Program-made: the position numbers and the translations under genes
Part shown: piece by piece, positions 50,530 through 61,805 of the stretch
Layout of the letters: each line of letters begins with the position of its first letter
How positions within the stretch are numbered: the first letter of the stretch is position 1
DNA from: Microcebus murinus
Taxonomy: Eukaryota > Chordata > Mammalia > Primates > Cheirogaleidae
Length of the DNA: 64,000 bases
NCBI RefSeq assembly: GCF_040939455.1
Contig: NC_134109.1
Location: 53,720,001 to 53,784,000 of the forward strand
Direction of reading: 5' to 3'
Notes under the pieces: model-generated
What the model saw: the letters and a program-made list of their open reading frames with translations, nothing else
Database searches by the model: none
Told to the model about the DNA's origin: nothing

Positions 50530-51695
50530 TGACAGTTATCAGCAATTTGCAAAGTTTTCTCTAAGACCATATAATATAACATTTGTAAGCAAAATTTGAT
50601 ACTTTTGATAATAGAATGCTAACAGAAAGATTTAAATTAGAGGCCCTTTTGACAAAAGATAGAAACAATGTAAAATTAAAATTTTAGGAATAAGTACATC
50701 ATATCCTAATGCCCCTCACCTTATAATTTTGTTTTGTTAATTTATAAATATATCCAAATTAGAAAGAGAGATAATGAGCCCCGGATACCTATTATTCATC
50801 TTTAACAATTATTAACAATTTTCCTATATTATATAATTTACTCAATAAATTGCCCCTTTATGGCAGTATCTCCTCAGCAATTCTACGATACCATGCTATT
50901 TTATTCATTAGTACTTGAAACATGTTTTATGTTGACATGTGTTTTTTTAATATAAACCTAAAACATGCTTAATAATTAAAATTCATTAATACCATCAAAT
51001 ACCTAGTCCATATTCACCTCTCCCTAACTGTCTCAAAACTTTCTTTGTATAGTAAGTTTGTGAATCTTGTAAATTATCAAGTTTCTCTTATTCTATAGTT
51101 TTCAATTTTCATTTTCCATGCCATTTTAATTTTTTGAAGCAAATAACATCTTATAGAATGCTGTAAGGAAAAAAAAAACTTATCTCATTGTGGTTATAGC
51201 ACCAACTTGATTCATAATTTGGTTCATTTGGCTGGCTGATATTGTTACTTATTGGGTAGGTCATCAGTTCTTTTACTGCTGCTGAAACAAATTAGGCCCA
51301 GAGAGGTGAAGAAGAATTGGTAGTAGGATGCTGTCAGGGAAAAAAAGTAAACAGGAAAAAACATTCTCTTTTTTCTCCTCTCACTTTCCAGATTCCATCA
51401 TGCATCCGTATTGGTAATGCCAATAGGGATGCCAAGTGGAAACCAGTCAAGTGGTCAATTGGCAAGAAGATATGTGATTTAAAGAGTTATACTGAGCAGC
51501 TGAGAGACAATATGTTAGTAACAACCATGGTAAAATATTTTGTAAAACTTATTGTAATATTTTAAAATGGAAGAAATAGATAATGCATTGTACTTTGATA
51601 TGTTATTTCAAAGAAATGACCATAGCTCTAATTATAACATAAATGAGAAATAAAGATAATTTCATTTTAAGGAGCAATTTTATGGTAAAATTAAT
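50530..51695. other. unassigned DNA holding an exon-like open segment at 51392-51529
   Basis: An open frame runs 51317-51565 (82 codons). Within it, 51392-51529 is preceded by a pyrimidine-rich tract ending TCTCACTTTCCAG and followed by CATGGTAAAAT, so it has both splice-site contexts, is exactly 138 bp and keeps phase 0 at both ends. The encoded 46 residues match no family I know. The surrounding sequence could equally be an old repeat. I do not call a gene. Confidence 0.3.
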
Positions 51696-51699
51696 GCAA

Positions 51700-52503
51700 A
51701 AAAGTCACTTAGAGTATAGAGTTTGATGACTTTCACAAATGGATATAGTTATATAACCAGTACCACATTCAAGGCATATAATGTATTCTTCACCCCCAAA
51801 TTCCCTCTTGCTCCTTTTCAGTCAATCCTAACCCCCTTCCCAGAAAAAGACCCTCCTAATAACTGACTGATCTGCTTGCTGTTACTATAGTGTTTTTTCC
51901 TCTAGAATTACATGTCGATAGAATCATATAGTTGATCTTCTATATCTTTGTTTCTTTTGTGTCTACTTGTTTTATAGATTACTCACAGAGTACCCTTGAA
52001 GTCTTCAAGTGAAAATCTGGATTTTTCTATTTCCCCTTTTCATTCTATCATTTTTGCTTCATGCATTTTAAGCTTTGTTGTTAGGTGCCTACAAATTTAG
52101 CATTTTGATTTTTTGGTGACATTAACCCTTGTATTACTTTTCCTTCTTCCTGGAAATATTCCTTTTTCTGAACTGTACTTTGGGTGGTATTAATAAAGAT
52201 ACTCCAGCTGTCTTTTCATTTGTGTTTGTAGTATATCTTTTTCCATCATATATTGTTAACCTCTCTGGTTCTTTATAATTAAAAACGAGTTTCTCTGAAT
52301 ATAACAATAGTTGAGCTTTGTACTGTTTTGTGGGTTTTTGTTTCCTCAGTTTCTGTTATTTAATTGGAGTGTTTAGATAATTTATATTAAATGTAACTAC
52401 TAATGTGGTTGGTTGATTTATTTTCTAATTCTATCATCTTTGTTTCTTCTGTTTTTTTGTCTGTCATCTTTTAGATTAACTATTTTAAATCTCACTTTGT
52501 CTC
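51700..52503 (-). mobile_element. antisense ancient L1 sequence
   Basis: The first part (AGTTTGATGACTTTCACAAATGG, CCAGTACCACATTCAAGG) looks like an old L1 3' UTR on the minus strand. From about 51960 the order GATACTCCAGCTGTCTTTTCATTTG, TTTAATTGGAGTGTTTAGATAATTTATATTAAATG matches antisense L1 ORF2. Interrupted at 52504 by an Alu. Confidence 0.7.
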
Positions 52504-52831
52504 TTTTTTTTTTTTTTTTTTTTTTTTGAGACAGAGTCTCACTTTGTTGCCTGGGCTAGAATGCCATGGCCATCAGTCTAGCTTACAGCAACCTCAAACT
52601 CCTGGGCTCAAGCAATCTTCCAGCCTCCCGAGTAGCTGGGACTACAGGCATGCGCCACCATGCCCGGCTAATTTTTTCTATATATTTTTAGTTGGCCAAT
52701 TAATTTCTTTCTATTTTTAGTAGAGACAAGGTCTCACTCTTGCTCATGCTGGTTTTGAACTCCTGACCTTGAGCAATCCTCCCACCTCGGCCTCCCAGAG
52801 TGCTAGGATTACAGGCAAGAGCCACTGTGCC
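52504..52831 (-). mobile_element. Alu SINE, lemur-type, antisense
   Basis: Starts with a T24 tract, then GAGACAGAGTCTCACTTTGT, both monomers with TTGGCCAATTAATTTC in the linker, to GAGCCACTGTGCC. The 64-codon frame at 52526-52720 is an Alu translation. Confidence 0.97.
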
Positions 52832-52839
52832 CTCTCCTT

Positions 52840-53712
52840 TTTGGTTTATTAACTCCATATTGTTTTTTATTTGTTTGTTTTGTTTGTGATCTATCTAGGG
52901 ATCATTTTCCTTTTGTTTGAAGGACTTAATATTTTTTGTTGTATTTGCATGCTTAAAATAAAATTTCTCATCTTTAATATGTTTGAAAAAGTCTCATTTT
53001 GCCTTCATTTCTGAAAAGTAATTTTTATGATTATAGAATTTTAAGTTGACAGCTGTAATATTTTAGTATATAAAAGATGTTGCTCCTCTTTCTTCTGGTC
53101 TGCATTGTTTCTGAAGAGGTCTGTAGTTATTGTCTTTTCACATTTGAACATAATGTGTCTGTTTTCTTCAAATCACTTTAAAAATTCTCTTTATTCCTTA
53201 CTTTAAAAAATCAATTATGATGTGCCCTGGTATATAATTCTACATGTTTACTTTGCTTGGGTTTTGTAGAGTATATTGGATCTTAGGACTTGTAGTTTAC
53301 CCAAATTTTGAAAAATTTTGTTCATGCTTCTTTCTTTTCTTTATTTTTTCTATTACCAGATTTCCCTTCTCTGCTTTTCTCTTTCCAATTACACTATGTT
53401 AGATTGCTTTATATTGTCCCACACCTCAGTAATGTCTTATTCATTTTTTCAGTCTTTTTCTTCTCTGGGCTTTATTTTGAACAGTCTCTATAATAAATGA
53501 TGTTCATTTATTATCTATTTTGTCTAATTGACTGTTAATTCCTTTCCATTTATTTTTCCTTTAAGATATTTATTTTTTTTTTCATATCTAGACATCCTAC
53601 TTGATGATTTTGATATATTCCATGACCCCTCTTGCCATACTCATGCTTTCTACCACTTTTTGGAACATATACATAAACATATGCATATTTTCTTCATCTT
53701 TTCCATTAATTC
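52840..53712 (-). mobile_element. antisense ancient LINE (L1M/HAL1-like), first copy
   Basis: Includes GAAGAGGTCTGTAGTTATTGTC, TTATGATGTGCCCTGG, CTTGGGTTTTGTAGAGTATATTGG and GATTGCTTTATATTGTCCCACA, in the order of an ancient L1 antisense region. The frames 53308-53797 are its shadows. The same region recurs at 55340-56050. Confidence 0.7.
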
Positions 53713-53734
53713 TCTCATCTCTGTAATTTCTTTC

Positions 53735-54097
53735 TTTTTTATTTTATTTTATTTTATTTTATTTTATTTTATTTTATTTTATTTTATTTTATTTTGACAG
53801 AGTCTTGCTGTGTTGCCTGGACTAGAGTGCCATGGTGTTAGCCTAGCTTACAGCAACCTCAAACTTCTGGGCTCAAGCAATCCTTCTGCCTCAGCCTCCC
53901 GAGTAGCTGGGACTACAGGCATGGGCCACCATACCTGGCTAATTATATTTTTAGTTGGCCAATTAATTTCTTTCTATTTATAATAGAGACGGGGTCTCGC
54001 TTTTGCTCAGGCTGGTCTCGAACTCCAGACCTTGAGCGATCCTCCCATCTCGGCCTCCCAGAGTGCTAGGATTACAGGCATGAGCCACCACATCCAG
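53735..54097 (-). mobile_element. Alu SINE, lemur-type, antisense, with expanded (ATTTT)n tail
   Basis: Antisense Alu from GACAGAGTCTTGCTGTGTTG to GAGCCACCACATCCAG. Its poly(A) tail has become an (ATTTT)n array at 53741-53795. Flanking repeat: CTCATCTCTGTAATTT (53713-53728) and CTCATCTCTTTAATTT (54098-54113). Confidence 0.96.
53741..53795. repeat. (ATTTT)n pentanucleotide microsatellite
   Basis: Eleven perfect ATTTT units within the T-rich end of the antisense Alu. Confidence 0.97.
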
Positions 54098-54113
54098 CTC
54101 ATCTCTTTAATTT

Positions 54114-54965
54114 ACATGTCTATTTATCTTGGCATTTTATTTCTGGCTGTAGGTTTATTCTTCTTGTTCTTTCTTTTCATCCACAAATTGATTTTATTGG
54201 CTAATAGACTCATAAATTTCATGCTGTTCAATTTTGTATTTGTAGTATGTATATATGTGTGTGTACACACACGTGTATATATGTGTATATGTTTGTATAT
54301 ACACATATATTTAAAACTTTTTCAGGGATGCAGTTACTTGGAATCAGTTTGATCATATTGAAACACTTTTAATCTCTGTTAATGTAGGTCCTGGATAACC
54401 TTTACTTGGGTTAATTTGTCTTTAATACTGAGCCTTTATCATTCTAAGGACTCTACTCAACATATTAATAAGTCTGTTCAATATGGCTGGCTGATAAAAA
54501 TGTGAACTCTTCCAAGCCCTGTGTGATCTCCACAAATTGTTTGGCTTACTACTTCTCAGTATTTCTTTCCCTGCCTTCCTGATGTTTATTCTCCACATAT
54601 ACAAGCAAATAATAATTTGCCCCCCTCTGTGAGTCTCTGGAGCTCTTCCTCTGCTGGTATTTCTCTTTGTGTCTCCTTTCTCTCTGGTGTTCTGCCTGAC
54701 AAATTATAGCTGCCTTGGCATCCATGAAATCTAAACTGTGTCTCCTCAATCCAGTGGTAACAGAGGGATTTTATACATATCTGCTCCCTGTGCTGCAGCC
54801 TGAAAATTCTCTCTGGTCAGAAAAGTAGGGCAATCTTAGGGCTTACCTCATCTAATTTAATGCTTGTCCTACCTTGTCTATATTTCAGTGACTGAAAACT
54901 GTTATTTCGTGTATTTGGTCATATTTTTAGTTATTCCCTATATATTTCCTAATTGTTTACAGAAA
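54114..54965 (-). mobile_element. antisense ancient LINE, continuation of first copy
   Basis: After the Alu, the LINE resumes. The end GGGCTTACCTCATCTAATTT, TTTCAGTGACTGAAAACTGTT and TTTCGTGTATTTGGTC matches the same ancient L1 antisense region that recurs at 56830-57010. A TG/TA tract at 54241-54310 includes the palindrome TGTGTGTACACACA. Confidence 0.6.
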
Positions 54966-55044
54966 AAAATGATTAATCTGTTTCTTGTTTACTTCGTCAT
55001 GTCTGGGAAAACTGAAAACCACTTTTGGTTCATTATTTGCTTAG

Positions 55045-55230
55045 ATTGTGGGTTGTCACACTTTTTCTTTAAAAACCTAGGTAGTAAATTATTTGTTTAG
55101 ACTTTGCAGCATATGTATAGTTTCTGTTTCATATTCTTTATCATTTTATTAAAAAATAATTTTTTAACAGTATACAAATATTAGTTCTCAGGCTATGCAA
55201 AAAGAGGTCCTGGGCCACTCTGGCTTTAAG
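55045..55230 (+). mobile_element. hAT-Charlie-type non-autonomous transposon, decayed
   Basis: GTTGTCACACTTTTTCTTTAAA, AGTAAATTATTTGTTTAGACTTTGC and the closing GCAAAAAGAGGTCCTGGGCC follow the familiar 'ggcaaactttttctgtaaagggcc ... ggccggatttggccc' element. The middle is lost to A/T-rich decay. Confidence 0.55.
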
Positions 55231-55339
55231 CACAATTTATCCAAACCCTGTTTACATCCAAAATTCCATCAGGAGCCATTTTCATCTGCCCAGGTGCTTG
55301 ACTTCATATTTCTTATTGAGAAAGTATGCTAGTAATGAA

Positions 55340-56621
55340 ATTTGTCAGCTTTTGTTTGCCTGAAAAAAATCCTTATCCCATCTTCATTTTTAAAGGATGT
55401 TTTTGCTTGATGTTCAATTTTAGACTGATTTTTTTATTTCCTTTCAGCAGTTTACTGATGTTGTTCTATTGTCTTTTGGCTTGCACATTTCTGACAAGAA
55501 GTATATTATCATTTTTATCTTTGTTCATCTATATATATATGTGTTGTTTCCCCCACTAACATTTTTTACTCTATTACTAGTTTGTAGTGTTTTCATTATA
55601 ATGCGTTCTGGTATGGCTTGCTTTATGTTTATTCAGCTTGGCTTTTGTGAAACATTTTTTTTTCTCTCTGTTTATCATTCTATTACAAATTAAAAATCAA
55701 ATTGGCCCTAATTTCTTCAAACAGTATTTAGCCTCTCAGTCTGCTCTCTAATTATATGCTAGCCTATTTAATACTTTGTCACTGGACATGCTTCTCAGTT
55801 TATTTATTTTGAGTCTTTTTCTCTCATAGCTTTCCTTTGGATTGTTTGTATTTCTATATCAAGTTCATGGGTCTTTCTCCTATTCATTGTTTTTGTTTCA
55901 TCGTATTTTTTCATTTCAGATATTCAATTTTTTTGTCTAGTTGTTTCATCTGTCTTTTGTGCACTCAATTATACTGCTTATCATATTTGTGTTTTACTTT
56001 ACATCTTTGTATGTATTAGAATATAATGGTTCTTTTTCATTCATTGTCTATGAATTAAATTTTGATTTTTCTGTTTCTAAGAATGGCTTTATCTCTTGTT
56101 AGTATTTCATATTTTTGTAATTATTTGTATACCTGGTAATCTTGATTATATGCCAGTTATTGTGAATCATACACTGTTGGGTGCTGGATTTTCTTGTATT
56201 TCTTTAAAGGTTATTGAGTTTTGTTTTGGCACACAAGTAAATTACATTCATTCATTTTGTTTCTTTTCATATTGTATTTTACAAAATTTATTTGAAATAA
56301 ATTCAGAGCAAATTTTACTCTGGGGTTAGTTGAGTCTAAGGATTAAGATGTGACCTTTTTTGGCTACTCTACATGTATTATGAGGTCTTTTTATTCTGGT
56401 TGATGTGAATGCAAATTATTTTCAGCTCTATACAGTTCCCACACCTTGTTTTGTCTATTATCTTCCAGTTGTTCTGTCCCTGACCTCTTTGGAAGGCTTA
56501 TCAATGCTCAACTACTTGAGTGGATCTTTCTGTAGGACTCCATAGCACACTCTCTTCTCCCACCTCTCTTTTTTCTTCTTCTTCTCTGCTCTCTTTTTTA
56601 CCTCCCCTCCTTTCCCCTCTC

Positions 56622-56666
<45 letters not shown>

Positions 56667-57010
56667 ATCTATCTATCATCTATCTATGTATCTATCTCAT
56701 CCAATTCTTCCCACTTCCCTGAAATTATCTCATTTTGGTCTCTGCAAATGATAATCCATCTTCTCAAATCAGCTGGATTATATTTGGTTTTCCCTGCCTT
56801 TTTAAGTAGCATTGTTGGAAAATTCCATTAAGTAGTAAACTGGAAATCACAGGGATTACATTGGTATTTTCTTTTCCTCATGGACTATAGACATATGCTG
56901 CTTTTTGCCTATGTTTGAAAACCATTACTTCATTTTCCCCCTGTTTTTCTAGTAGTTTACAGTAGCGAGTTGATTCTCATTGCAGTCAATCATCCATGGT
57001 AAAATAAAAA
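55340..57010 (-). mobile_element. antisense ancient LINE (L1M/HAL1-like), second copy
   Basis: Starts with GTTTGCCTGAAAAAAATCCTTATCC, CTTCATTTTTAAAGGATG, GTTGTTCTATTGTCTTTTGGC and proceeds to CACTGTTGGGTGCTGGATTTTCTTG, TTATTGAGTTTTGTTTTGGCAC, then TTTGAAAACCATTACTTC near 56920. It covers the region already seen at 52930-54965. A (TATC)n array lies within it. All frames here are LINE shadows. Confidence 0.7.
56622..56696. repeat. (TATC)n tetranucleotide microsatellite
   Basis: Eleven uninterrupted TATC units followed by interrupted ones. Confidence 0.97.
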
Positions 57011-57089
57011 CTCTTGGAAAAGCAATTTTTAGTTAAATAATACATAGTTCAAAATAATCACTATCATGGTAGATACACCCTAAGGTAAC

Positions 57090-57632
57090 CACCACCACTC
57101 TCATTATGAATAATATACTCTTATTATAATTTCCTCCCCTTTAGTGCAGACAGAATCTGTCATTTGACTCTACCCAATAAAATATGGTAGAAGTGAAGGA
57201 TTTTTGCAGATGCAATTAAATATCTTAATGAATTGAATTGCAGTTAATCAAAAGGGATATTATTCTGATGGCCCTGATCACATCAGGTAAGTAATTTAAA
57301 AGATAGTCTAGGATCAGAGATTTGGAGGACAGACTCCATTGCTGGACCTGAAAAATAAACCAAAAGGGTACAATGAAATCTTCAGCCACAGTGAAGTGAA
57401 TTCAGTCAACAACCTGAGGGATGTTGAAAGTAGAACTTTACCTAGTTGAGCCTTAACATGAGAATTCACCTGGCTGATTTCAGCCTTGTGAGACCCTGAA
57501 CATAGAACTTATATAAACTGTCCCCAGACTTCCGACCTACAGACACTGTTGGTCATAATAATAAATTATTGCTGTTTTAAGCCACTAAGCTTATGGTAAT
57601 TTGTAAGGGAGCATAAGAAACTAATACAAATA
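57090..57632 (+). mobile_element. MLT1-like MaLR LTR, sense
   Basis: Order of landmarks: ATAAAATATGGTAGAAGTGAAGG, GCAGATGCAATTAAAT, CACATCAGGTAAGTAATTTAAAAG, TTTCAGCCTTGTGAGACCCTGA, ACAGACACTGTTGGTCATAAT, GTTTTAAGCCACTAAGCTTATGG and the end AAGAAACTAATACA. This is the standard MLT1-type LTR layout including the terminal ACTAATACA. Confidence 0.85.
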
Positions 57633-57639
57633 TACTAAG

Positions 57640-58560
57640 CATACAATGAACTGTTCAAATTCTTTTAACTATTCAATTAAACCCAGTGAATGCATCAGTG
57701 ACAAATGAAGGACATACATCATCAACTAAAATGCCACAAGTAATATTACTCATTGTCAAATAATTTTCTAAGTGGCAACTCTCACTGGTCATCATTTCCT
57801 CTATACTCACATGATTTTCATTAGAACTTGCACTCTAACAATTTCATGACACTCCTGGGGCCTCTATTTCTTTTCACATTTCATCATATGATGCCTTTTT
57901 CTCCGCTTTTACACAGCTTAACATATATGTTTAGTTATTAAAAGTTACTCCTTTTCAAATATCTTTGTCTCACTTGCCTTTTTCTTGCTTTGCCATACTA
58001 TATGAGAAAAACCCAAAAGTTAGGAAAAGTATCTCTCATCCTTCCTTATATCTGATCTTATTTGTCAAAAATGGCTAGAAAAAAAATTTAAAATAAGACT
58101 CTTCCCAGTGTACATTTATGATGAAACTCTCCTAAGTAACTAATACACACTCTCTACCCCCTACTTCATGAGGCCCTCTTAGAACTGATGACCTTCCTTA
58201 CTACTTTGCTAAAAAAAAAAAAAAAAGCAAAGAAGGGATCATAAGAGAATATCCATATCATTCCCACATTAATGTACCTGCTAATACCTACACGTTCTTG
58301 TTCCTCAAATTTATTTACACTCAGTTCTAAAGAAAAGCCCAACATTTTTATACTTGTTTCCATCCCCTATAAAATATGTATGGGTATTATTCTAGGAATT
58401 TTCCTCCTCACTTTTACAACATTATAATATCTCTCTATTGGGTCATTCATTATTTAATAGAAAAGCAAATTATTTCACCCATCTTTCTCCATCAGCTACC
58501 CTTTCAAAAGTTTGCTAACATTTCAAAATAAATATTCTTCACAATAGTTGTCTATATCCT
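57640..58560. other. unassigned AT-rich DNA
   Basis: No gene recognised. A poly(A) run is at 58211-58227. The region 57800-57960 could be a weak L2 trace, not enough to annotate. Confidence 0.4.
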
Positions 58561-58562
58561 CC

Positions 58563-59515
58563 ATTATGGGCTGAGTTGTGCTCCCCCTCAAATCTATATG
58601 TTGAAATCCTAATCCCCAGTATCTCACAATGTGACTCTATTTGAAGAAAGAGTCTTTAAATAGGTAGTTTAGTCAGAATGAGTTGATGGGGCCACTACAC
58701 AGTGTGCTTGGAAGGCATGGACACACTACCCTGGTGGGCCCAGATGGAAAAAGAATTGAGACAGAAATGATTATTCTTGACCCTTAGAATCTAATTGAAT
58801 TTTCCCTGCTAATTTCACACTTGCTTGGAGGAGAAAGGATCCTCTCTTCTTTCAAATTTCTTCTTTTTGGAATGAGAATGCTTGACCCACCATTGTACTT
58901 TAGAAATAGATATTATAACTCATCTTATTTCATAGTTTCACAGCTGGAGAAGAATTTTGCCTCTGGATGAATCGTACTTCTAGTGTTAATCATAGCTTAT
59001 TTGAAATACTGTATATTTAAATGAGAATTTTGCCATAGAGTTAATGCTGGTGTGGGTTGAGGTTTTTGGAGGTGTTACGTTGAGTGAATGTATTTTGCAT
59101 TCAATAAGGACATGAAATTTTAGGGGCAAGGGTGGAGTGCTACAGGATGAATATCTTCCCTGCCCCCATTCATATTTTGAAATCCTAGTTCCCACTACTT
59201 CAGAATGTGACTGTACGTGGAGACAGGATCTTTTAAGGGTTAAGTTAAAATGAGATCATTAGAGTGGGCCTTATTCCAATATGACTTGTGTCCTTTTAAA
59301 AAGAAAAAGGACACTGACAGACAAAGGGAAGATAATGTGAAGACAAAGAGGGAAGATGTCCATCTACAAGACAAGGAGAGACCTCAGAATAAAACCAACC
59401 CTGTTGACACCTTGATCTTGCACTTCTAGCCTTCAGGTCTGGAGGAAATACATTTCTGCTGTTGAAGTCATCCAGTTATGTCACTTAATTGTGACAGTCC
59501 AAGAAAACTAATATA
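58563..59515 (+). mobile_element. MaLR element: partial 5' LTR, internal remnant and 3' LTR
   Basis: The first LTR starts at GGGCTGAGTTGTGCTCCCCC with TATGTTGAAATCCTAATCCCC, and is cut after about 170-200 bp. An internal MaLR-type remnant follows (TTTTGCCTCTGGATGAATCG, TTAATGCTGGTGTGGGTTGAGG, GGACATGAAATTTTAGGGGC). The 3' LTR spans about 59141-59515, from TGCTACAGGATGAATATC through GAGTGGGCCTTATTCCAATATG and AGGACACTGACAGACAAAGG to AAACTAATATAG. No open coding frame remains. Confidence 0.85.
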
Positions 59516-59569
59516 GTTTTCTCTCTATCTCCTTTTTCTCTATGTCCTTTATCTTTAAAACAGACTTTA

Positions 59570-59614
59570 TTAGGTTGGTGCAAAAGTAATTGCAGTTTTA
59601 GCATTGTTGAAATG
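59570..59614 (+). mobile_element. Hsmar1/MADE1-type mariner terminal repeat
   Basis: TTAGGTTGGTGCAAAAGTAA followed by TTGCAGTTTTAGCATTGTTGAAATG is the left terminus of the Hsmar1 family. Only one end is present; the partner terminal repeat is not found downstream. It is a third mariner lineage in the window. Confidence 0.85.
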
Positions 59615-59619
59615 ATTTT

Positions 59620-61640
59620 TAAAATGCAATTAAATATTACATGCATAAACTATCTCTTGGTAGCATAATAAACAAGACAAGAAATAATCATTTGTGATTT
59701 ACACAATAGATGTATCTCTAGAATAATCAGTATATATTTGAACCATGCAAAAATATTTAATATTTCATGTTCAAATTCTAGGCTCAGGTCATTGTAATCA
59801 GATTTTTACCTAGAGGACTGATAGAATCTTCAAAAGTCCTGTGAGTCAATTAAAAATACTCTTAATCTCTATTCACTAATCTTATAAATTCCTATAATGT
59901 GTAATAGAAATTCTACCTTTGGTAAAATATGCCTGAAGCTTGTAAACAGGAAACTAACCGATATATGAAATCAAATGTCTGTTTTCTACAGGCATTTATC
60001 TATGTGTTCTACCATAATATATAAAACCAAAAATAAGACCATATTTAAAGTGAACATTTATTATGCCCATTAATATCTACTCAGAGTTGAAAGTGGAAGG
60101 TAAATGGTGGAGACAAATATATAAATAAGTTTTTCTTATCATTGGCCTTAAATTGACATGAGATCATACCTAACACAATAATAAATGGTAAAAATAAATC
60201 ATATATGGTTATAGTACACAAACAAAAATATAATCTCTGTGTCTATGGAATCTGGAATAGTATTTATGTGGGAGCAAGGAGGGAGTGAGAGTGGCATGGA
60301 GAATTTTCAGAACTAAATCTTCAGATAATAACAAAAATCTCTTTGCTGCCCTGCCATTCACTTCCCCTAACAACAGACCCATTGCAAACAGAATTAAGTG
60401 TTTTTTATCTCTAGCTGTCACCGCATATATGTATTTGCTATAATGTATTTATTAGTATGTTCCAATTCTTTACTTTTCTGCTTTCAAACTAGATTTTGAG
60501 CTCCCAGATAGCAGTAATTTGATCTCATTTTATCAATTTATCATCCTTATTTTCTAAAAGCAAGTTCTAGAAACTGGAATCATGAAGACACCAAAATTAG
60601 CATGTATCAACTGCTTAATGCACTTGCCAGTTATTTCACATACAGGCTTGTTCAATGGATGAAAGCAATGCTCATAGAAAGACCCTGAAATATAACTTTC
60701 CCTTCTGAAATATTTTTGGTACGTTGGACTGGAGGCATATTTTTCTTGTCTTCTGAGGATACTGTGTCTCCAATGAGACTAACTGGATTGTAGAGAGCAG
60801 CACGCTGCTATCAATCTTGGGAGCAGTATGATTAGTGTGTTACAGAGGGATGCTATTTACCAGAACTAACTGAAAACCTCACTGACAAGTTGGTCCTACA
60901 AAAGACAAAATATGTGAATAATGATGCCAAAACAATTGCAAATTCACTGCAAAATGCCAGGGCATAACACTCTCAAACTAGCTGACAGGATAAAATAATA
61001 ATTTACCGAGGTATTTCTTATCTATTGTACCTCACCCCTAAAAACACATTGAAGCTATGTTGAAAACTGCATTACAAGTTATTGCTGCCCTGAGCTTCAA
61101 TAACTTGTAAAATGCCAGCAATGCACCTACTATAAACACATTGAAAAAGCATCTTCGTACATTATTGCCTCCAGGAGTAGAGACCATGTTTATGGAATTG
61201 GGAAGTTATGACCCCATCTGTTATGTATGTCGAACAACTTGCCCACTGTAAAAAGGAAAAGACTGCCATACAACTCCAACATATCTAGCATGGCTGGTGG
61301 TACTTGGCATGGAGGATGAAACAACACTTGTTTCTTAGTTCATTTCTCTTATTACTTCAAACTATGGCTAATATACTGCTGTCAAAATAATATCCCCTGT
61401 AAAATATTAACCATTCTTACTTCCCTTAGAGATCTCTTCTAAGCTGTGTTCAAATGTAACATTAAAAATTCACTCAAATGTAAAGCAGCAGAAAATGAAT
61501 CAATTAAAAAATAAAGGGGAAATTTTTCCTTTTATGAATTTAAAATGTCTTTCTCTCTAATTCCTGCTTCTTGCCATTTCCTATGATTGAAACAACTCTG
61601 TTTTTTGTGACTTACATTCTGCCTTCTAATCTAAGTTCTT
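59620..61640. other. unassigned DNA with a repeat-poor block at 60560-61350
   Basis: A weak L2-like segment lies at 60425-60545 (TTTGAGCTCCCAGATAGCAG). The block 60560-61350 is less AT-rich, without recognised repeats apart from the hairpin described separately, and without a convincing open frame. Confidence 0.45.
61042..61145. repeat. hairpin bounded by 12-bp direct repeats
   Basis: The exact repeat AAACACATTGAA occurs at 61042-61053 and 61134-61145. The 80 bp between them hold an inverted repeat: GCATTACAAGTTATTG (61069-61084), a 13-nt loop and CAATAACTTGTAAAATGC (61098-61115), which pair with one 2-nt bulge. Confidence 0.8.
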
Positions 61641-61654
61641 TCTAGTTCAGTCTG

Positions 61655-61805
61655 TTCAAGAACAGGCTAGCATAATCTGAGACATAATTAGAAATGCAGA
61701 AGCTCAGGCTCCACTTCAGAACTTTTGAATCAGATACTGCAACTCAATAAGATTCCCAGGTGATCAATATGCAAATTAAAGTTTGGGTACCACTGCTCTA
61801 GGGTC
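61655..61805 (-). mobile_element. MER5A-type hAT-Charlie transposon
   Basis: TTAGAAATGCAGAAGCTCAGGC, TCCACTTCAGAACTTTTGAATCAG, TTCCCAGGTGATCAATATGC and the terminus TACCACTGCTCTAG follow the MER5A order. Confidence 0.85.

Noticed and set aside
52526..52720. A protein-like frame beginning [16 protein letters not shown]
   Set aside because: It is antisense Alu; similar frames occur in the other Alu copies (19008-19211, 23256-23497, 25104-25307).
54241..54310. TGTGTGTACACACA palindrome as a possible regulatory site
   Set aside because: It sits in an alternating purine-pyrimidine microsatellite and is explained by simple-repeat expansion; at most a Z-DNA or cruciform-prone tract.
59570..59614. 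Mariner terminal repeat as a possible miRNA gene, since MADE1 hairpins produce such RNAs
   Set aside because: Only one terminal repeat is present, so the hairpin of MADE1 cannot form.
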